Assembly: GCA_900769705.1 (NCBI GenBank)
Contig: CAAGHP010000014.1
Span: 124,001 to 188,000, forward strand
Direction of reading: 5' to 3'
Source: Alphaproteobacteria bacterium
Lineage (GTDB): Bacteria; Pseudomonadota; Alphaproteobacteria; RF32; CAG-239
Length of the DNA stretch: 64,000 nucleotides
Part shown: piece after piece, positions 8,938 to 18,389 of the stretch
Layout: the number at the start of each line of letters is the position of its first letter
Position numbering within the stretch: position 1 is the first letter of the stretch
Position numbers and translations under genes: made by a program
Notes under the pieces: model-generated
What the model was told of the DNA's origin: nothing
The model's input: only the letters and a program-made list of their open reading frames with translations
Database searches by the model: none

Positions 8938-9018
8938 TGTCAGTGATAAAAATATAATTACATAAAACAATGTTTTTTTGTTTAATGGAAGCAAAAATAT
9001 TTGTAAAGAAGAAAAAAT

Positions 9019-9050
9019 AAAAGCGTTATATTTCAACATACAACGCTTTT
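9019..9050 (-). terminator. Terminator of the rel-acpS transcript
   Basis: On the minus strand AAAAGCGTT and AACGCTTTT pair around a 14-base loop and are followed by a T-rich run. It lies directly after the acpS stop codon. Confidence 0.8.
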
Positions 9051-9053
9051 GAG

Positions 9054-9446
9054 TTATTTTTCGATAACCACCACGGCTTGGGCAAAAGGATAGTCGTCGC
9101 TCAATGTGACAAAGGTTTGCGCGGTAACGCTAAGTCTTTGTAAATATGTAAAAGCCATACCGCTGACAAACAGTTCCGGTTTGCCTAAATCCGTGTGCAA
9201 AATCTGAATGTCTTTAAGAAAAATACCATCGCGGAATCCGGTGCCTAATGCTTTGACAAAAGCTTCTTTGGCGGCGTAAGATTTAGCTAAGCGACAGGCC
9301 AGTTCTTTATAGGTAATGGCTCCGCGTGAATCCAGTTCATCTTGTTCTTCAGAACCAAGAATTTTTTGCTTAAAACGTTCCAAAAATTGCGGAGATTTAG
9401 CAATTCGTTCAATGTTTATAATATCGCATCCTAAACCTAAAATCAT
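9054..9446 (-). CDS. acpS: Holo-[acyl-carrier-protein] synthase
   Basis: 130 residues. It transfers 4'-phosphopantetheine from CoA to the serine of acyl carrier protein. The N-terminal motif ILGLGCDIINIERI carries the magnesium-binding Asp. The second motif, SYAAKEAFVKALGTGF, carries the Glu/Lys pair. The start is ATG 9446, with AAGGA 9 bases upstream. A longer reading from 9485 would run into the end of rel. It follows rel by 16 bases, in a rpoZ-rel-acpS order common in alphaproteobacteria. Confidence 0.94.
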   Translation of the reverse strand: MILGLGCDIINIERIAKSPQFLERFKQKILGSEEQDELDSRGAITYKELACRLAKSYAAKEAFVKALGTGFRDGIFLKDIQILHTDLGKPELFVSGMAFTYLQRLSVTAQTFVTLSDDYPFAQAVVVIEK

Positions 9447-9462
9447 CTTGGCAGTCCTTTCT

Positions 9463-11601
9463 TTATTTGTTGGCACGAGAAACATAACTGATTGATTTTG
9501 ATGCTTTTAAAGCTGTAACCAGATTATTCAGCTGCTCAACGTTTTTAACTTCTATATCCAACAGAATTTCAAAATAACTCAAAGTGCGGTAAGTAATATT
9601 AAGATTCATAATGTTGGAGTTGGCTTTAGCCACAATATTAGCCACGTCGGCCAAAGTTCCGGGCTCATTGCTTATCATCAATTTCAGACGTGCGGTGTGT
9701 TTTTCATTTTCGGCATCAGTACCCCAGTCTATATCAAGCCAGCGTTCCGGCTCTTTTTCATAATTTTTGAGCGACGGACAGTCGAGAGTATGGACAGTAA
9801 CGCCTTTGCCTGTGGTCACAATACCGACAATTCTATCTCCAGGGACAGGGTGACAGCAGCCGGCAAAATGCACTGCCATACCGTCTATCAGACCGCGGAT
9901 TTTGAGGGCGTCTTTTTTTGCCTGTTCTTTTTTGAATACCGGCAGTTTGATGGAACTTACCATTTTTTCGAGTTTAGATTGTTTATAGGCCGGATGCACG
10001 GCGCGCAGCACGTCCCAACCGGTAACCAACCCTTCGCCGACTTTTGCATAAATATCGTCTACGGTTTCAGCTTCAAAATTAGAAAGAACATTAACCAAGC
10101 CTTTTTCGCTAAATTCTTGTTCTTCTTGTTTGAACAGCTTTTCCAAAATTTCTTTACCGAGCGTGATAAATTGTTCTCGTTTGTTAATGCGCACGTAGCG
10201 GCGAATGGCAGCTTTAGCTTTGCCGGTTACAACAAATCTATCCCATTCCAAAGAGGGGTGTTGATTTTTTGCAGTTAAAACTTCTACTTGGTCGCCGTTT
10301 TGCAAAATTGTGCGCAGCGGTTTGATTTCTCCGTTAATTTTGGCTCCAACGCAAGTGTCACCCACATTTGAGTGCACAGCATAAGCAAAGTCAACCGGTG
10401 TTGAACCAACAGGCAGCCCGATTAAATCACCTTTAGGTGTAAAACAGAAAACTTGGTCGTTGTACATCTCAAGCTTGGTGTTTTCCAAAAATTCATCAGG
10501 ATTTTGCGCTTGATCCAAAATTTCCAGCAGCTCGCGAATCCAACGAAAATTTTTACCCTCTGTGCGCTGTCCTTGCTTATATGCCCAGTGTGCAGCCACA
10601 CCTTTTTCATTGACTTCGTGCATTTCATAAGTACGGATTTGTACTTCAATCCGCACATCAAATGGACCGATTACACCGGTGTGCAAAGATTGATAGCCGT
10701 TTGGCTTTGGGGTGGAAATATAGTCTTTGAAACGGCGCGGCACCATGTGGTATTTACTATGAATAATACCCAAAGCCTGATAGCAGTCTGCCACGGTATC
10801 CACGCAAATGCGAAATGCCATAATATCGGAAAGTTGCTCGAAAGAAGCGTTTTTCAACTGCATCTTGCGCCAAATAGAATACGGCGATTTTTCGCGTCCG
10901 GTGATGGTGCAGTGCACGCCGTTATCAGCCATATCTTTTTCCAGCTGCTTAATAATTTTCGGCACAATGTCGCTGCCTTGCTCGCGTAAAAAGTTCAGGC
11001 GGGCGACGATAGAGTCATGCGCGTCTTTATAGAGTTCGGCAAAAGCGATTTCGTCCATTTCTTCTTTTACTTCCTGCATACCGATGCGTTCAGCCAATGG
11101 GGCGTAAATATCCAAGGTTTCTTTGGCAATGCGGGCGCGTTTTTCCGGCGGGCAAAAATGTAGAGTGCGCATATTGTGCAGGCGATCGGCAAGCTTTATC
11201 AGCAGCACGCGGATATCTTCCGACATCGCCAAAAGCAGCTTGCGGAAATTTTCGGCCTGCTTGCTGGAGCCTGATTTTTGCTCTATCATGGCTAATTTGG
11301 TTAAACCGTCAACCAGCTGCGCTACTTGGTCGCCGAATAAATTGCGTATTTCATCAAGCGTAGTGTCGGTATCTTCCACAGTGTCATGCAACAAAGCGGC
11401 GATAATAGAAGCGCTATCAAGTTTGAATTTAGTCAGAATACCGGCAACTTCAATCGGGTGAGAATAGTATGGATCTCCGGAAGTACGCAGCTGCGAGCCA
11501 TGTTTTTTCAGGGCAAAAACATAGGCGCGGTTTAAGGCGTCTTCATCGGCGTAAGGATCATAAGATTTTACTAAATCAACAAGTTCATACTGTCTTAACA
11601 T
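9463..11601 (-). CDS. rel: Bifunctional (p)ppGpp synthetase/hydrolase
   Basis: 712 residues with the full RelA/SpoT layout: HD hydrolase domain (YSHPIEVAGIL and AALLHDTVEDT, about residues 40-80), synthetase domain with RRFKDYISTPKPNGYQSLHT (about residues 295-315), TGS domain (CFTPKGDLIGLPVGSTPVDF), a zinc-finger-like CCHPVPGD segment and a C-terminal ACT domain. The RFKD form of the RxKD synthetase motif and the intact HD residues fit a bifunctional enzyme. It makes and degrades the stringent-response alarmone. It is downstream of rpoZ and its terminator, and upstream of acpS. Confidence 0.95.
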   Translation of the reverse strand: MLRQYELVDLVKSYDPYADEDALNRAYVFALKKHGSQLRTSGDPYYSHPIEVAGILTKFKLDSASIIAALLHDTVEDTDTTLDEIRNLFGDQVAQLVDGLTKLAMIEQKSGSSKQAENFRKLLLAMSEDIRVLLIKLADRLHNMRTLHFCPPEKRARIAKETLDIYAPLAERIGMQEVKEEMDEIAFAELYKDAHDSIVARLNFLREQGSDIVPKIIKQLEKDMADNGVHCTITGREKSPYSIWRKMQLKNASFEQLSDIMAFRICVDTVADCYQALGIIHSKYHMVPRRFKDYISTPKPNGYQSLHTGVIGPFDVRIEVQIRTYEMHEVNEKGVAAHWAYKQGQRTEGKNFRWIRELLEILDQAQNPDEFLENTKLEMYNDQVFCFTPKGDLIGLPVGSTPVDFAYAVHSNVGDTCVGAKINGEIKPLRTILQNGDQVEVLTAKNQHPSLEWDRFVVTGKAKAAIRRYVRINKREQFITLGKEILEKLFKQEEQEFSEKGLVNVLSNFEAETVDDIYAKVGEGLVTGWDVLRAVHPAYKQSKLEKMVSSIKLPVFKKEQAKKDALKIRGLIDGMAVHFAGCCHPVPGDRIVGIVTTGKGVTVHTLDCPSLKNYEKEPERWLDIDWGTDAENEKHTARLKLMISNEPGTLADVANIVAKANSNIMNLNITYRTLSYFEILLDIEVKNVEQLNNLVTALKASKSISYVSRANK

Positions 11602-11630
11602 CGAGCGTTATCCTGTTTCTAAATACAAAA

Positions 11631-11668
11631 AAAGCAAAACATACATAATATATAATACGTTTTGCTTT
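11631..11668 (-). terminator. Terminator after rpoZ
   Basis: On the minus strand AAAGCAAAAC and GTTTTGCTTT pair around an 18-base AT-rich loop, followed by seven T. It lies between rpoZ and rel and may only partly stop transcription into rel. Confidence 0.75.
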
Positions 11669-11695
11669 ATGAAATGTTAATTTTTTTGATGAAGA

Positions 11696-12172
11696 TTATA
11701 AATCGTCATCATCTCCGATGCTGTCATCAAGTGCGTCATCGCCCAAGTCGGCATCGTCATCAAAATCAATGTCGGCTGTATCCGAATCGAGATTTAAATC
11801 GTCATCATCATCACCGCCGTGAACCTGCATAGTATCGTTTAAATCTTCGTCGCTAATCATATCACTTGAGAATTGTCCGTCCATATCAGCCAATTCTTTT
11901 TCTGCGGCCAGAATTTCAACTTCTTCATCTTCAGGCTCTTCAACTTCAACATATTTCTGCTGCCCCATAACCAAAGATTTCTGCAAGTCTTCGATGCTGA
12001 CTTTATTTTCAGCGATTTCACGCAAAGCCACAACAGAATTTTTGTCATTGTCTCTGTCAACACATAGCGGAGAACCTGCAGCAATATCGCGGGCGCGCTG
12101 AGCCGCAACCATTACTAAATCATAGCGGTTAGGAATTTTATCAATACAGTCTTCAACAGTAACTCTTGCCAT
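11696..12172 (-). CDS. rpoZ: DNA-directed RNA polymerase omega subunit
   Basis: 158 residues. The first 60 (MARVTVEDCIDKIPNRYDLV, AAQRARDIAAG, VVALREIAENKVS) are the omega fold that helps assemble beta-prime. It continues with an unusually long, strongly acidic tail. About the last 70 residues are dominated by D and E, including GDDDDDLNLDSDTADID, longer than in most omega subunits. Alphaproteobacterial omega subunits often have an acidic extension, but its function is unclear. It is the first gene of the rpoZ-rel-acpS group. Confidence 0.93.
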   Translation of the reverse strand: MARVTVEDCIDKIPNRYDLVMVAAQRARDIAAGSPLCVDRDNDKNSVVALREIAENKVSIEDLQKSLVMGQQKYVEVEEPEDEEVEILAAEKELADMDGQFSSDMISDEDLNDTMQVHGGDDDDDLNLDSDTADIDFDDDADLGDDALDDSIGDDDDL

Positions 12173-12265
12173 TTTATATACCTTTTAATTAAAAGTTTGT
12201 CTGTTAGAGTTTATACAGACTCTCTCTTGTAAATGCAAGAGATTTTTTCAAAATTGTTTTTATAA

Positions 12266-12289
12266 ACAAAAAACTGCCTTTCGGCAGCT
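12266..12289 (-). terminator. Terminator of the tRNA-Val gene
   Basis: On the minus strand CTGCC, loop GAAA and GGCAG are followed by a T run, starting 8 bases after the CCA end of the tRNA. Confidence 0.85.
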
Positions 12290-12296
12290 ATTTAAG

Positions 12297-12372
12297 TGGT
12301 GGGCGCTGAGAGGTTCGAACTCCCGACCCTCTCGGTGTAAACGAGATGCTCTTCCAGCTGAGCTAAGCGCCC
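12297..12372 (-). tRNA. tRNA-Val (anticodon UAC)
   Basis: 76 nt with an encoded CCA. The acceptor arms GGGCGCT and AGCGCCC pair, the D stem is GCTC/GAGC, and the anticodon stem TCTCG/CGAGA holds loop TTTACAC with anticodon TAC. The T arm contains GTTCGAA. All arms are regular. No integrase or attachment-site duplication was seen beside it. Confidence 0.97.
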
Positions 12373-12622
12373 GTCTCATCAACAGAAGTGTTTATACACG
12401 CTAAAAATTTAAAAAGCAAGCATTTTTTTCAACTTTTTTTATTTTTTGAAAGTTGGTATATCTTAACCGTTTGTTATATCTAAAAAAAGTCTTAAATATT
12501 TTTTTGTATGAAAACTGATTTCTTGTAAAAAAATTCTTATTTTATCTCTTTACATTTAAAATTTGTGCGTTATAACACACGCGTATTTAGAAGTGATTAT
12601 ATATAAAAAAGAGGTAAAAAAG

Positions 12623-14014
12623 ATGACTAATGATTTGACAACAGGCAATCCGCTGACTTTAATTATTAAATTTGCAATTCCACTGCTGTTAGGAAACCTC
12701 TTTTTACAAATATATCAAATTTCGGATATGGTTATTGTTGGGCGCTTGCTGGGGACGGAAACTCTGGCGGCTGTCGGCAGCTCGGCTCCTATATATATGG
12801 TGTTTTTGATGATTGCTTTCGGTTTTACCGGAGGCTTGACCGTGGTAACAGCGCAAAGATTCGGCGCGCATGATGACGACGGTGTGCAATATTCCGTATT
12901 TCACAGTTTGGTGGCCGCTTTGACGCTGAGCGTTATTATGACGCTTGGACTGATATTCAGCTTGAAACCGTTGTTGCACTTGATGAACGTGCCGGCCGAA
13001 ATTTTTGACGATGCTTATAAGTTTATGTTTGTACTTTCTTTGAGTGCCGTGATGATTATTACTTTTAATTTGCTGTCCGGTTTTATTCGTGCTTTGGGCG
13101 ACAGCAAAACTCCGCTCTATTTTTTGGTATTTTCTTCGCTTATAAATATTGTGCTGAACTTTGTGTTTATCAATAATTTTAAGTTGGGTGTTGTCGGTTC
13201 GGCTTTGGGAACGCTGGTGGCAAATACTATTTCGGTTATTTTGTGTTATGGTTATATGTGGAAAAGATTTCCGCTTCTGCGTCTTGAGCGCCGCTTTATG
13301 AAATTCAGCTGGCAGGTTATGCGTGATCACTTGAATATCGCCGTACCGATGGCTTTGCAATTTTCTATTTTGTCTTTTAGTATTTTGATAGTGCAAGGCG
13401 TCTGCAACTCTTTCGGACCTTCGGTTATTGCTGCTTTTGCAGCTGCTCTGCGTATTGAACAGGTGGCAACCCAGCCGCTTATGGCAATTGGTTTGGCCAT
13501 GGCAACTTTTTCGGCGCAGAATTGGGGAGCCAGCTTGCTTTCTCGTATTCGCCGCGGGGCAAAATATGCCTTTTTAATTTCTACCGGACTTAGCATTTTC
13601 GGCTTTATCTTGATGCGTGAAGTTGGCGAAAATATGATTGGTATTTTTGTTAATGACGGCAACAGCGATATTTTGCGAATCGGCAAGGAATATTTGGTTA
13701 TCAGCACGCAGTTTTACTTTTTCTTAGGCCTGATTTTTGTATTCCGCAACACCGTGCAAGGAATGGGAAAACCGATTGTGCCGTTTATTTCCAGCCTTAT
13801 TGAGCTTTCAACCCGTATTTTTGCCGCAATCTATTTGGCAAAAGTTATGGGGTATACAGGTATATTTTATGCCAGCGCTATTTCATGGACGGCAGCAGGC
13901 TTATTTGTTACGGCCGGTTACTTTTTTTATATCAACAAATTCGGCAAAGATACGATGCGCTGGAAAATGGGCGCTATCAAACAGCATCTGCGCGAAACCG
14001 GTCCGGTGGACTAA
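12623..14014 (+). CDS. MATE family efflux transporter
   Basis: About 463 residues with twelve predicted membrane segments in two homologous halves. The N-terminus MTNDLTTGNPLTLIIKFAIP is typical of bacterial MATE (DinF/NorM-like) exporters, which move drugs or metabolites out with Na+ or H+ influx. The start is ATG 12623, preceded by GAGGT at 12611. An upstream in-frame ATG at 12563 has no ribosome site. The stop overlaps the convergent oxidoreductase gene by 4 bases. The substrate cannot be told from sequence. Confidence 0.92.
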   Translation: MTNDLTTGNPLTLIIKFAIPLLLGNLFLQIYQISDMVIVGRLLGTETLAAVGSSAPIYMVFLMIAFGFTGGLTVVTAQRFGAHDDDGVQYSVFHSLVAALTLSVIMTLGLIFSLKPLLHLMNVPAEIFDDAYKFMFVLSLSAVMIITFNLLSGFIRALGDSKTPLYFLVFSSLINIVLNFVFINNFKLGVVGSALGTLVANTISVILCYGYMWKRFPLLRLERRFMKFSWQVMRDHLNIAVPMALQFSILSFSILIVQGVCNSFGPSVIAAFAAALRIEQVATQPLMAIGLAMATFSAQNWGASLLSRIRRGAKYAFLISTGLSIFGFILMREVGENMIGIFVNDGNSDILRIGKEYLVISTQFYFFLGLIFVFRNTVQGMGKPIVPFISSLIELSTRIFAAIYLAKVMGYTGIFYASAISWTAAGLFVTAGYFFYINKFGKDTMRWKMGAIKQHLRETGPVD

Positions 14015-15183
14015 GCTATTTGTTCCAGCAATTTTTGCGCCGCCGCTTTGCCGGAAGCAACTGCTTCTACGGCTGTTGAGCCTCCGTTGATGCAATCTCC
14101 GGCATAAACAATCAGCGGATTATTCAGCTTTTCTTCTTTACAGCTGCTGCCCAGAGCTAAAATAATCAGCGCAAAATTTGGACGGGCTGTTTCTGTGTTT
14201 GGAATATCTTCTAATTTTCCGGCTGAATTAAAGCGCGTTTTAATGGTGTGAGCGGTTAATGAAGTGTTTTCTGATAGCACCACTTTGCTGACACGTGTCA
14301 TTGTGGTGACATTGATTTCATTGTCAATAAGCTCGGCGTAATCATCTAATCCCATTCGCATATTGCTTAAACCGCGGCGTACAAACATTTCCACCGTTCC
14401 GCCTAAACGCTTAGCCGTTAAAGCACAGTCAAGCGCAACTTCGCCACCGCCGACAACTGCGACATTGCCGCTGACTGCATATTTTTGCGGATTGCTTAAA
14501 TAATCAATGTATAAAACACAAAGTTCTTCGCCTTCAATGTTAAGAGTACGGCTGGATTGTTCGCCTATAGCGGCAATTACTCCGTTAAAGCCTCGATTTA
14601 ATAAATCTTCATAGTTGTTGACAGTACTGTTGAACTTTATTTCAAAATGCGGATTATCGGCAAATTTTTGCCAATCGGCGGCAATAACTTCCCGTGGCAG
14701 ACGTTCGTCCGGAATTAAATTAAGAGCTCCTCCGATTTTGCTGTTTTTTTCAAAAACAGTGACAGTAAAGCCGTGTTTTAATAATTCTGCGGCGGCGCCG
14801 ATACCGGCGGGTCCGGAGCCGATTACGGCTATTTTTTTGCCGTTAGCTTGGACTGCAATCGGAGATGTTGCTTTTTCTTTTCGGGCTTTTTGCATAATCG
14901 CTGCCTGCACCGCCGGAATTTTTATGGCTTTATCCAGATTTGCGCGGATGCAAGCTTTTTGACAGAACTTATCCGGACAAATCAGCCCGCAGCTTTGCGC
15001 CAAAGGATTTTGACTTTCAATCAGTTCCGCCGCTTTTTGCCACTCTCCGGCTTTAGCTGCGGCGATAAAATCACAGGGCGAGCAATGCACGGGGCATGCT
15101 TTCATACAAGGTTTGGACATACAATGCAAGCATTTTTCCAATTCAATTTTCAACTGAGCAGGTTTTAGACAACGTTTATTCAT
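14011..15183 (-). CDS. GltD-like FAD/NAD(P)-dependent oxidoreductase with Fe-S clusters
   Basis: 390 residues. The N-terminal domain has the cysteine sets CLHCMSKPCMKACPVHC and CGLICPDKFCQKAC, which in glutamate synthase small subunit and PreT/DPYD-type proteins bind two 4Fe-4S clusters. An FAD-binding Rossmann motif follows (IAVIGSGPAGIGAAAELL, about residue 110), then an NAD(P)-binding motif (VAVVGGGEVALDCALTAKRL). The C-terminal AGDCINGGSTAVEAVASGK places the flavin. The protein probably passes electrons from NAD(P)H to a partner, but no glutamate synthase large subunit or dehydrogenase partner is nearby, so the reaction is open. Confidence 0.85.
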   Translation of the reverse strand: MNKRCLKPAQLKIELEKCLHCMSKPCMKACPVHCSPCDFIAAAKAGEWQKAAELIESQNPLAQSCGLICPDKFCQKACIRANLDKAIKIPAVQAAIMQKARKEKATSPIAVQANGKKIAVIGSGPAGIGAAAELLKHGFTVTVFEKNSKIGGALNLIPDERLPREVIAADWQKFADNPHFEIKFNSTVNNYEDLLNRGFNGVIAAIGEQSSRTLNIEGEELCVLYIDYLSNPQKYAVSGNVAVVGGGEVALDCALTAKRLGGTVEMFVRRGLSNMRMGLDDYAELIDNEINVTTMTRVSKVVLSENTSLTAHTIKTRFNSAGKLEDIPNTETARPNFALIILALGSSCKEEKLNNPLIVYAGDCINGGSTAVEAVASGKAAAQKLLEQIA

Positions 15184-15256
15184 TTTGTTCCTTTCTGTTA
15201 AAAATATTAAAGCATAAAAAAGATTAAAAAAATACCTAATATTTTGGTTTTTCAGA

Positions 15257-15284
15257 TTGTATTTAAGAAAAAAGTCTGTATGAT
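15257..15284 (+). promoter_or_regulatory. Candidate sigma-70 promoter of the LPS block
   Basis: TTGTAT, 16-base spacer, TATGAT, about 40 bases upstream of the DUF374 start codon and in the only non-coding gap before the waaA-lpxK operon. Confidence 0.5.
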
Positions 15285-15325
15285 GAGTTAAATAAAGTCA
15301 AAAAAACGGAATATAATTAAGAAAA

Positions 15326-16084
15326 ATGAAAGATTGGCTCAAAAATTTATTAAAATCAGAAACAGGCGAGGCCATTATCGGAAGTGTTGCCTATTATTAT
15401 TTGAAGTTTGTCGGTCTGACAACGCACTGGCAGGTCAGCGGTGTGAAAGAAACATATGATTTGTTGGATAAATACGGCAGTCTGATTATAATCGGCTGGC
15501 ATGGTAGAACTTTGGAAATGCCCTATTTTTGGAATAAATCCCGTCCGTTGAATGCGTTGGTTTCTCCGCATCGCGACGGCCGATTGATTGTGAATATTTT
15601 AAAGAAGTTCGGTATCGGAAACATCAGCGGTTCATCTAATAAAAATTCTACCGAAGCGGCGTTGGAGCTTATGCGCAATTTGCAGCAGAATAACAGTATT
15701 GCCATTATTCCGGACGGTCCGCGCGGTCCGGGAATGAAACTGACTATGAGCCCGCTGTTTTATGCCCAAAAGTCAGGCAAGCCGATTGTGGGAATAACTT
15801 ATAGTATTTCAGGTGCTAAAGTGATTGAAAAAAGCTGGGACAGAATGCTGGTACCTTTGCCTTTTCACCGCGGAATGTACAGTATTACTGAGCCGTTTTT
15901 TATTCCGGCGGAAGCAACTGCTGAAGATTTGGAAAAATATCGCTTGCAAATTGAAACAACTTTAAATGAACTGACTTGGAAGCTTGACCGTGAAATGGGG
16001 GTGCCGTATATTCCGCAGGGTACTGTTGCCAAAAAAAGCCGCAAACAGCTGCAGGCCGAACAAAAACAAGCAGAAGGAAAATAA
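15326..16084 (+). CDS. DUF374 lysophospholipid/lipid A acyltransferase-like protein
   Basis: 252 residues. Family marks are IIGWHGRTLEMPYFW (with the acyltransferase-like H), LVSPHRDGRLIVNIL, IIPDGPRGPGMKL and PIVGITYSISGAKV. DUF374 proteins are related to glycerolipid and lipid A acyltransferases and are often encoded next to waaA, as here. The likely role is in lipid A or core assembly at the inner membrane, but the acyl acceptor is not known. The last 15 residues are basic and charged. The stop codon abuts the waaA start. Confidence 0.85.
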   Translation: MKDWLKNLLKSETGEAIIGSVAYYYLKFVGLTTHWQVSGVKETYDLLDKYGSLIIIGWHGRTLEMPYFWNKSRPLNALVSPHRDGRLIVNILKKFGIGNISGSSNKNSTEAALELMRNLQQNNSIAIIPDGPRGPGMKLTMSPLFYAQKSGKPIVGITYSISGAKVIEKSWDRMLVPLPFHRGMYSITEPFFIPAEATAEDLEKYRLQIETTLNELTWKLDREMGVPYIPQGTVAKKSRKQLQAEQKQAEGK

Positions 16085-17362
16085 ATGTTTATCGGAATTT
16101 ATAATACTTTGGTTCGTACTCTTTATCCTATTGTTATTCGTCGCTATATCGAAAAGCGTAAAAAAATGGGTAAAGAGGATGTTAAACGTTTTAATGAAAG
16201 AGTGGGACGACCGACTAAGCCTCGTCCTGATGGCAGATTGATTTGGCTGCACGGTGCATCTGTCGGCGAATCTATTTCTATGCTGCCGCTGATTAACCGT
16301 CTGTTGGAGATATATCCGGATGCGCATGTTATGGTGACAACCGGCACCACAACTTCTGCCGAAGTTATGGCTAAGCGTTTGCCTGAACGGGCTTTCCATC
16401 AGTATTTGCCGATAGATAATCCGGTGTTTGCCGCCCGTTTTGTACGCCATTGGCAGCCGACAATCGCTCTTTGGTTTGAATCCGAATTTTGGCCAGCGAT
16501 GCTTTCGACTATCAAACGCCGCAATATTCCTTTGATTTTAATAAACGGCCGCATTTCAAATAAATCATTCAAGCGTTGGCAGCAATTTGACTTTGTGATT
16601 AAAGAGCTGCTGGATTGCTTTACGGCTTGTTTGGGACAGTCTGAAGAAGATGCCTATCGTTTGCGGGCTTTGGGTGCTAAAGATGCGATGTGTCTGGGCA
16701 ATTTGAAATATGCAGGCTTGCCAATTCCGGTTGATGAAGAAAAAAAGAAAGAAATTCAGGATGAAATCGGCGAACGTCCGGTGTGGCTTGCAAGTTCGAC
16801 TCATAGCGATGAAGAAGTTAAAATCGGCCGTCATCTGAAAGATTTGTTGGCAAAGCATAGCGGCCTGTTGACTATAATTGCGCCGCGGCATCCTAACCGA
16901 GGGGTGGAAATTAAAAATGCTTTAAGAGAAAAATATCAGCTGAATGTGGCTTTACGTTCTGCCAATGAAAAAATTATGCCGGAAACAGAAGTGTATATTG
17001 CCGATACTATCGGAGAAATGGGAATTTGGTATGAACTTTGTCCGATTGTTTTTATCGGCGGTTCGCTTATTCCGCACGGCGGGCAAAATTTTATGGAGCC
17101 TTCGCGTTGCCGTGATGCCGTGATTGTCGGGCCGCACATGCATAATTTTACTGATGCAATGAACAGAGCCAAACGCGCCGACGGCATTATTCAGGTAGAT
17201 GAAACGGTTGATTTGATTGATATGGTTGACCAGCTTTTAAGCAATAAGGAACTCTTGGAGGCAAAGCGCAGTTTAGCCTATAACTGGGCAACCAGTGAAG
17301 CCAAGGTTTTGGACGGCATTGCCGAAAAAATTCAAGGATATATGGAAAATGAAAACACCTAA
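16085..17362 (+). CDS. waaA: 3-deoxy-D-manno-octulosonic acid transferase
   Basis: 425 residues, GT30 family. It adds Kdo to lipid IVA at the cytoplasmic face of the inner membrane. An N-terminal anchor is followed by LHGASVGESISMLPLI (catalytic Glu region), then TTGTTTSAEVMAKRL, LWFESEFWPAML and INGRISNKSFKRW. The C-terminal donor site contains GGSLIPHGGQNFMEPS. Ribosome site AAGGAAA. The end overlaps lpxK by 14 bases. Confidence 0.95.
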   Translation: MFIGIYNTLVRTLYPIVIRRYIEKRKKMGKEDVKRFNERVGRPTKPRPDGRLIWLHGASVGESISMLPLINRLLEIYPDAHVMVTTGTTTSAEVMAKRLPERAFHQYLPIDNPVFAARFVRHWQPTIALWFESEFWPAMLSTIKRRNIPLILINGRISNKSFKRWQQFDFVIKELLDCFTACLGQSEEDAYRLRALGAKDAMCLGNLKYAGLPIPVDEEKKKEIQDEIGERPVWLASSTHSDEEVKIGRHLKDLLAKHSGLLTIIAPRHPNRGVEIKNALREKYQLNVALRSANEKIMPETEVYIADTIGEMGIWYELCPIVFIGGSLIPHGGQNFMEPSRCRDAVIVGPHMHNFTDAMNRAKRADGIIQVDETVDLIDMVDQLLSNKELLEAKRSLAYNWATSEAKVLDGIAEKIQGYMENENT

Positions 17363-18314
17363 ATATTGGCAGTCTAATTCTCTTGTTTCCAAATTCTTAG
17401 CTCCAATAGGCTGGGTTTATGGCAATTTGACGCAGGCTCGCCTAAAATTGGTAAAACCTAAAAAGGCTGATGTTCCGGTAATTTGCGTGGGGAATATTAC
17501 AGCCGGAGGTACCGGTAAGACACCTGTTTCAATTTCTATCGCCAAGCTTTTAGGGATTGAAATGTATCATCCGTATTTTGTGACGCGCGGTTACGGCGGA
17601 CAGTTGCAAAATGTGATTGTTAATAACAAAAAACATTCTGCAGCAGAGGTGGGAGATGAGCCGCTGCTGTTGTCTCAGCAGGCGCCGGTGGTGGTAAATG
17701 CCGATAGATATGCAGGTGCGGAATTAGCCGTAAAAAACGGTGCTGATGTTATCATTATGGATGACGGTTTTCAAAATCCTACACTTTGCAAAGATTTATC
17801 CTTTTTAGTTTTTGACGGAACTTACGGTATTGGCAACGGCAAAATTATTCCGGCCGGACCGCTGCGCGAAACGTTTGCCGATGGTATCAAGAGAGCCGAT
17901 GCTTTGATTATTTTGGGAAAAGATAAGCATAATCTGACGGAAAGAAGCGGATTGCCGGTATTTTTCGGGCATACCGAAGCGGTGCAGACCTGCAATATTG
18001 AAAATCCGAATGTTGTAGCGTTTGCCGGCATCGGCCATCCGCAGAAATTTTATCATACTTTGAGTCAGCAGGGATTTAATATTGCTGAGGCTATAGATTT
18101 TCCAGATCATCATTTTTATACTCGTGAAGAATTGGAAAAAATTTTAGAAAAAGCCAAGGCGCTGAAAGCTGAAGTTTATACTACCAGCAAAGATTATGTC
18201 AAAATTCCGCATTTTTTGCAAAAAGAAATAAAAGTGCTTGAAGTGGCGGTTGTATGGGATAATCCGGAAGAATTGACAGAATTTATACGTAAAAAAATAT
18301 CTTTGGCGGCTTGA
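17349..18314 (+). CDS. lpxK: Tetraacyldisaccharide 4'-kinase
   Basis: 321 residues. It phosphorylates the 4' position of the lipid A disaccharide precursor. The Walker A motif is GNITAGGTGKTPVSISIAK (about residue 48), followed by VTRGYGG, VGDEPLLLSQ and IIMDDGFQNPTL (Walker B/Mg site). The start is ATG 17349 (MKTPKYW); upstream in-frame codons would lie inside waaA. Together with waaA and the DUF374 gene it forms a lipid A/Kdo operon. Confidence 0.95.
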   Translation: MKTPKYWQSNSLVSKFLAPIGWVYGNLTQARLKLVKPKKADVPVICVGNITAGGTGKTPVSISIAKLLGIEMYHPYFVTRGYGGQLQNVIVNNKKHSAAEVGDEPLLLSQQAPVVVNADRYAGAELAVKNGADVIIMDDGFQNPTLCKDLSFLVFDGTYGIGNGKIIPAGPLRETFADGIKRADALIILGKDKHNLTERSGLPVFFGHTEAVQTCNIENPNVVAFAGIGHPQKFYHTLSQQGFNIAEAIDFPDHHFYTREELEKILEKAKALKAEVYTTSKDYVKIPHFLQKEIKVLEVAVVWDNPEELTEFIRKKISLAA

Positions 18315-18389
18315 CAAAAATTGCTTTGTGTGAAACAATAAAAATACAAGTTAGTATTTTTATTGTTTCATTATTTTATACTTATCATT

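Noticed and set aside
9463..11601. Antisense open frames of 180-190 codons within rel
   Set aside because: They mirror the conserved Rel coding sequence and have no ribosome sites or recognisable domains.
12297..12372. tRNA-Val as an integration site of a mobile element
   Set aside because: No integrase and no partial duplicate of the tRNA 3' end was noticed in the window.
12563..12622. N-terminal extension of the MATE protein from an upstream ATG
   Set aside because: The extension has no ribosome site and is not hydrophobic as needed, while ATG 12623 has GAGGT at the right distance.
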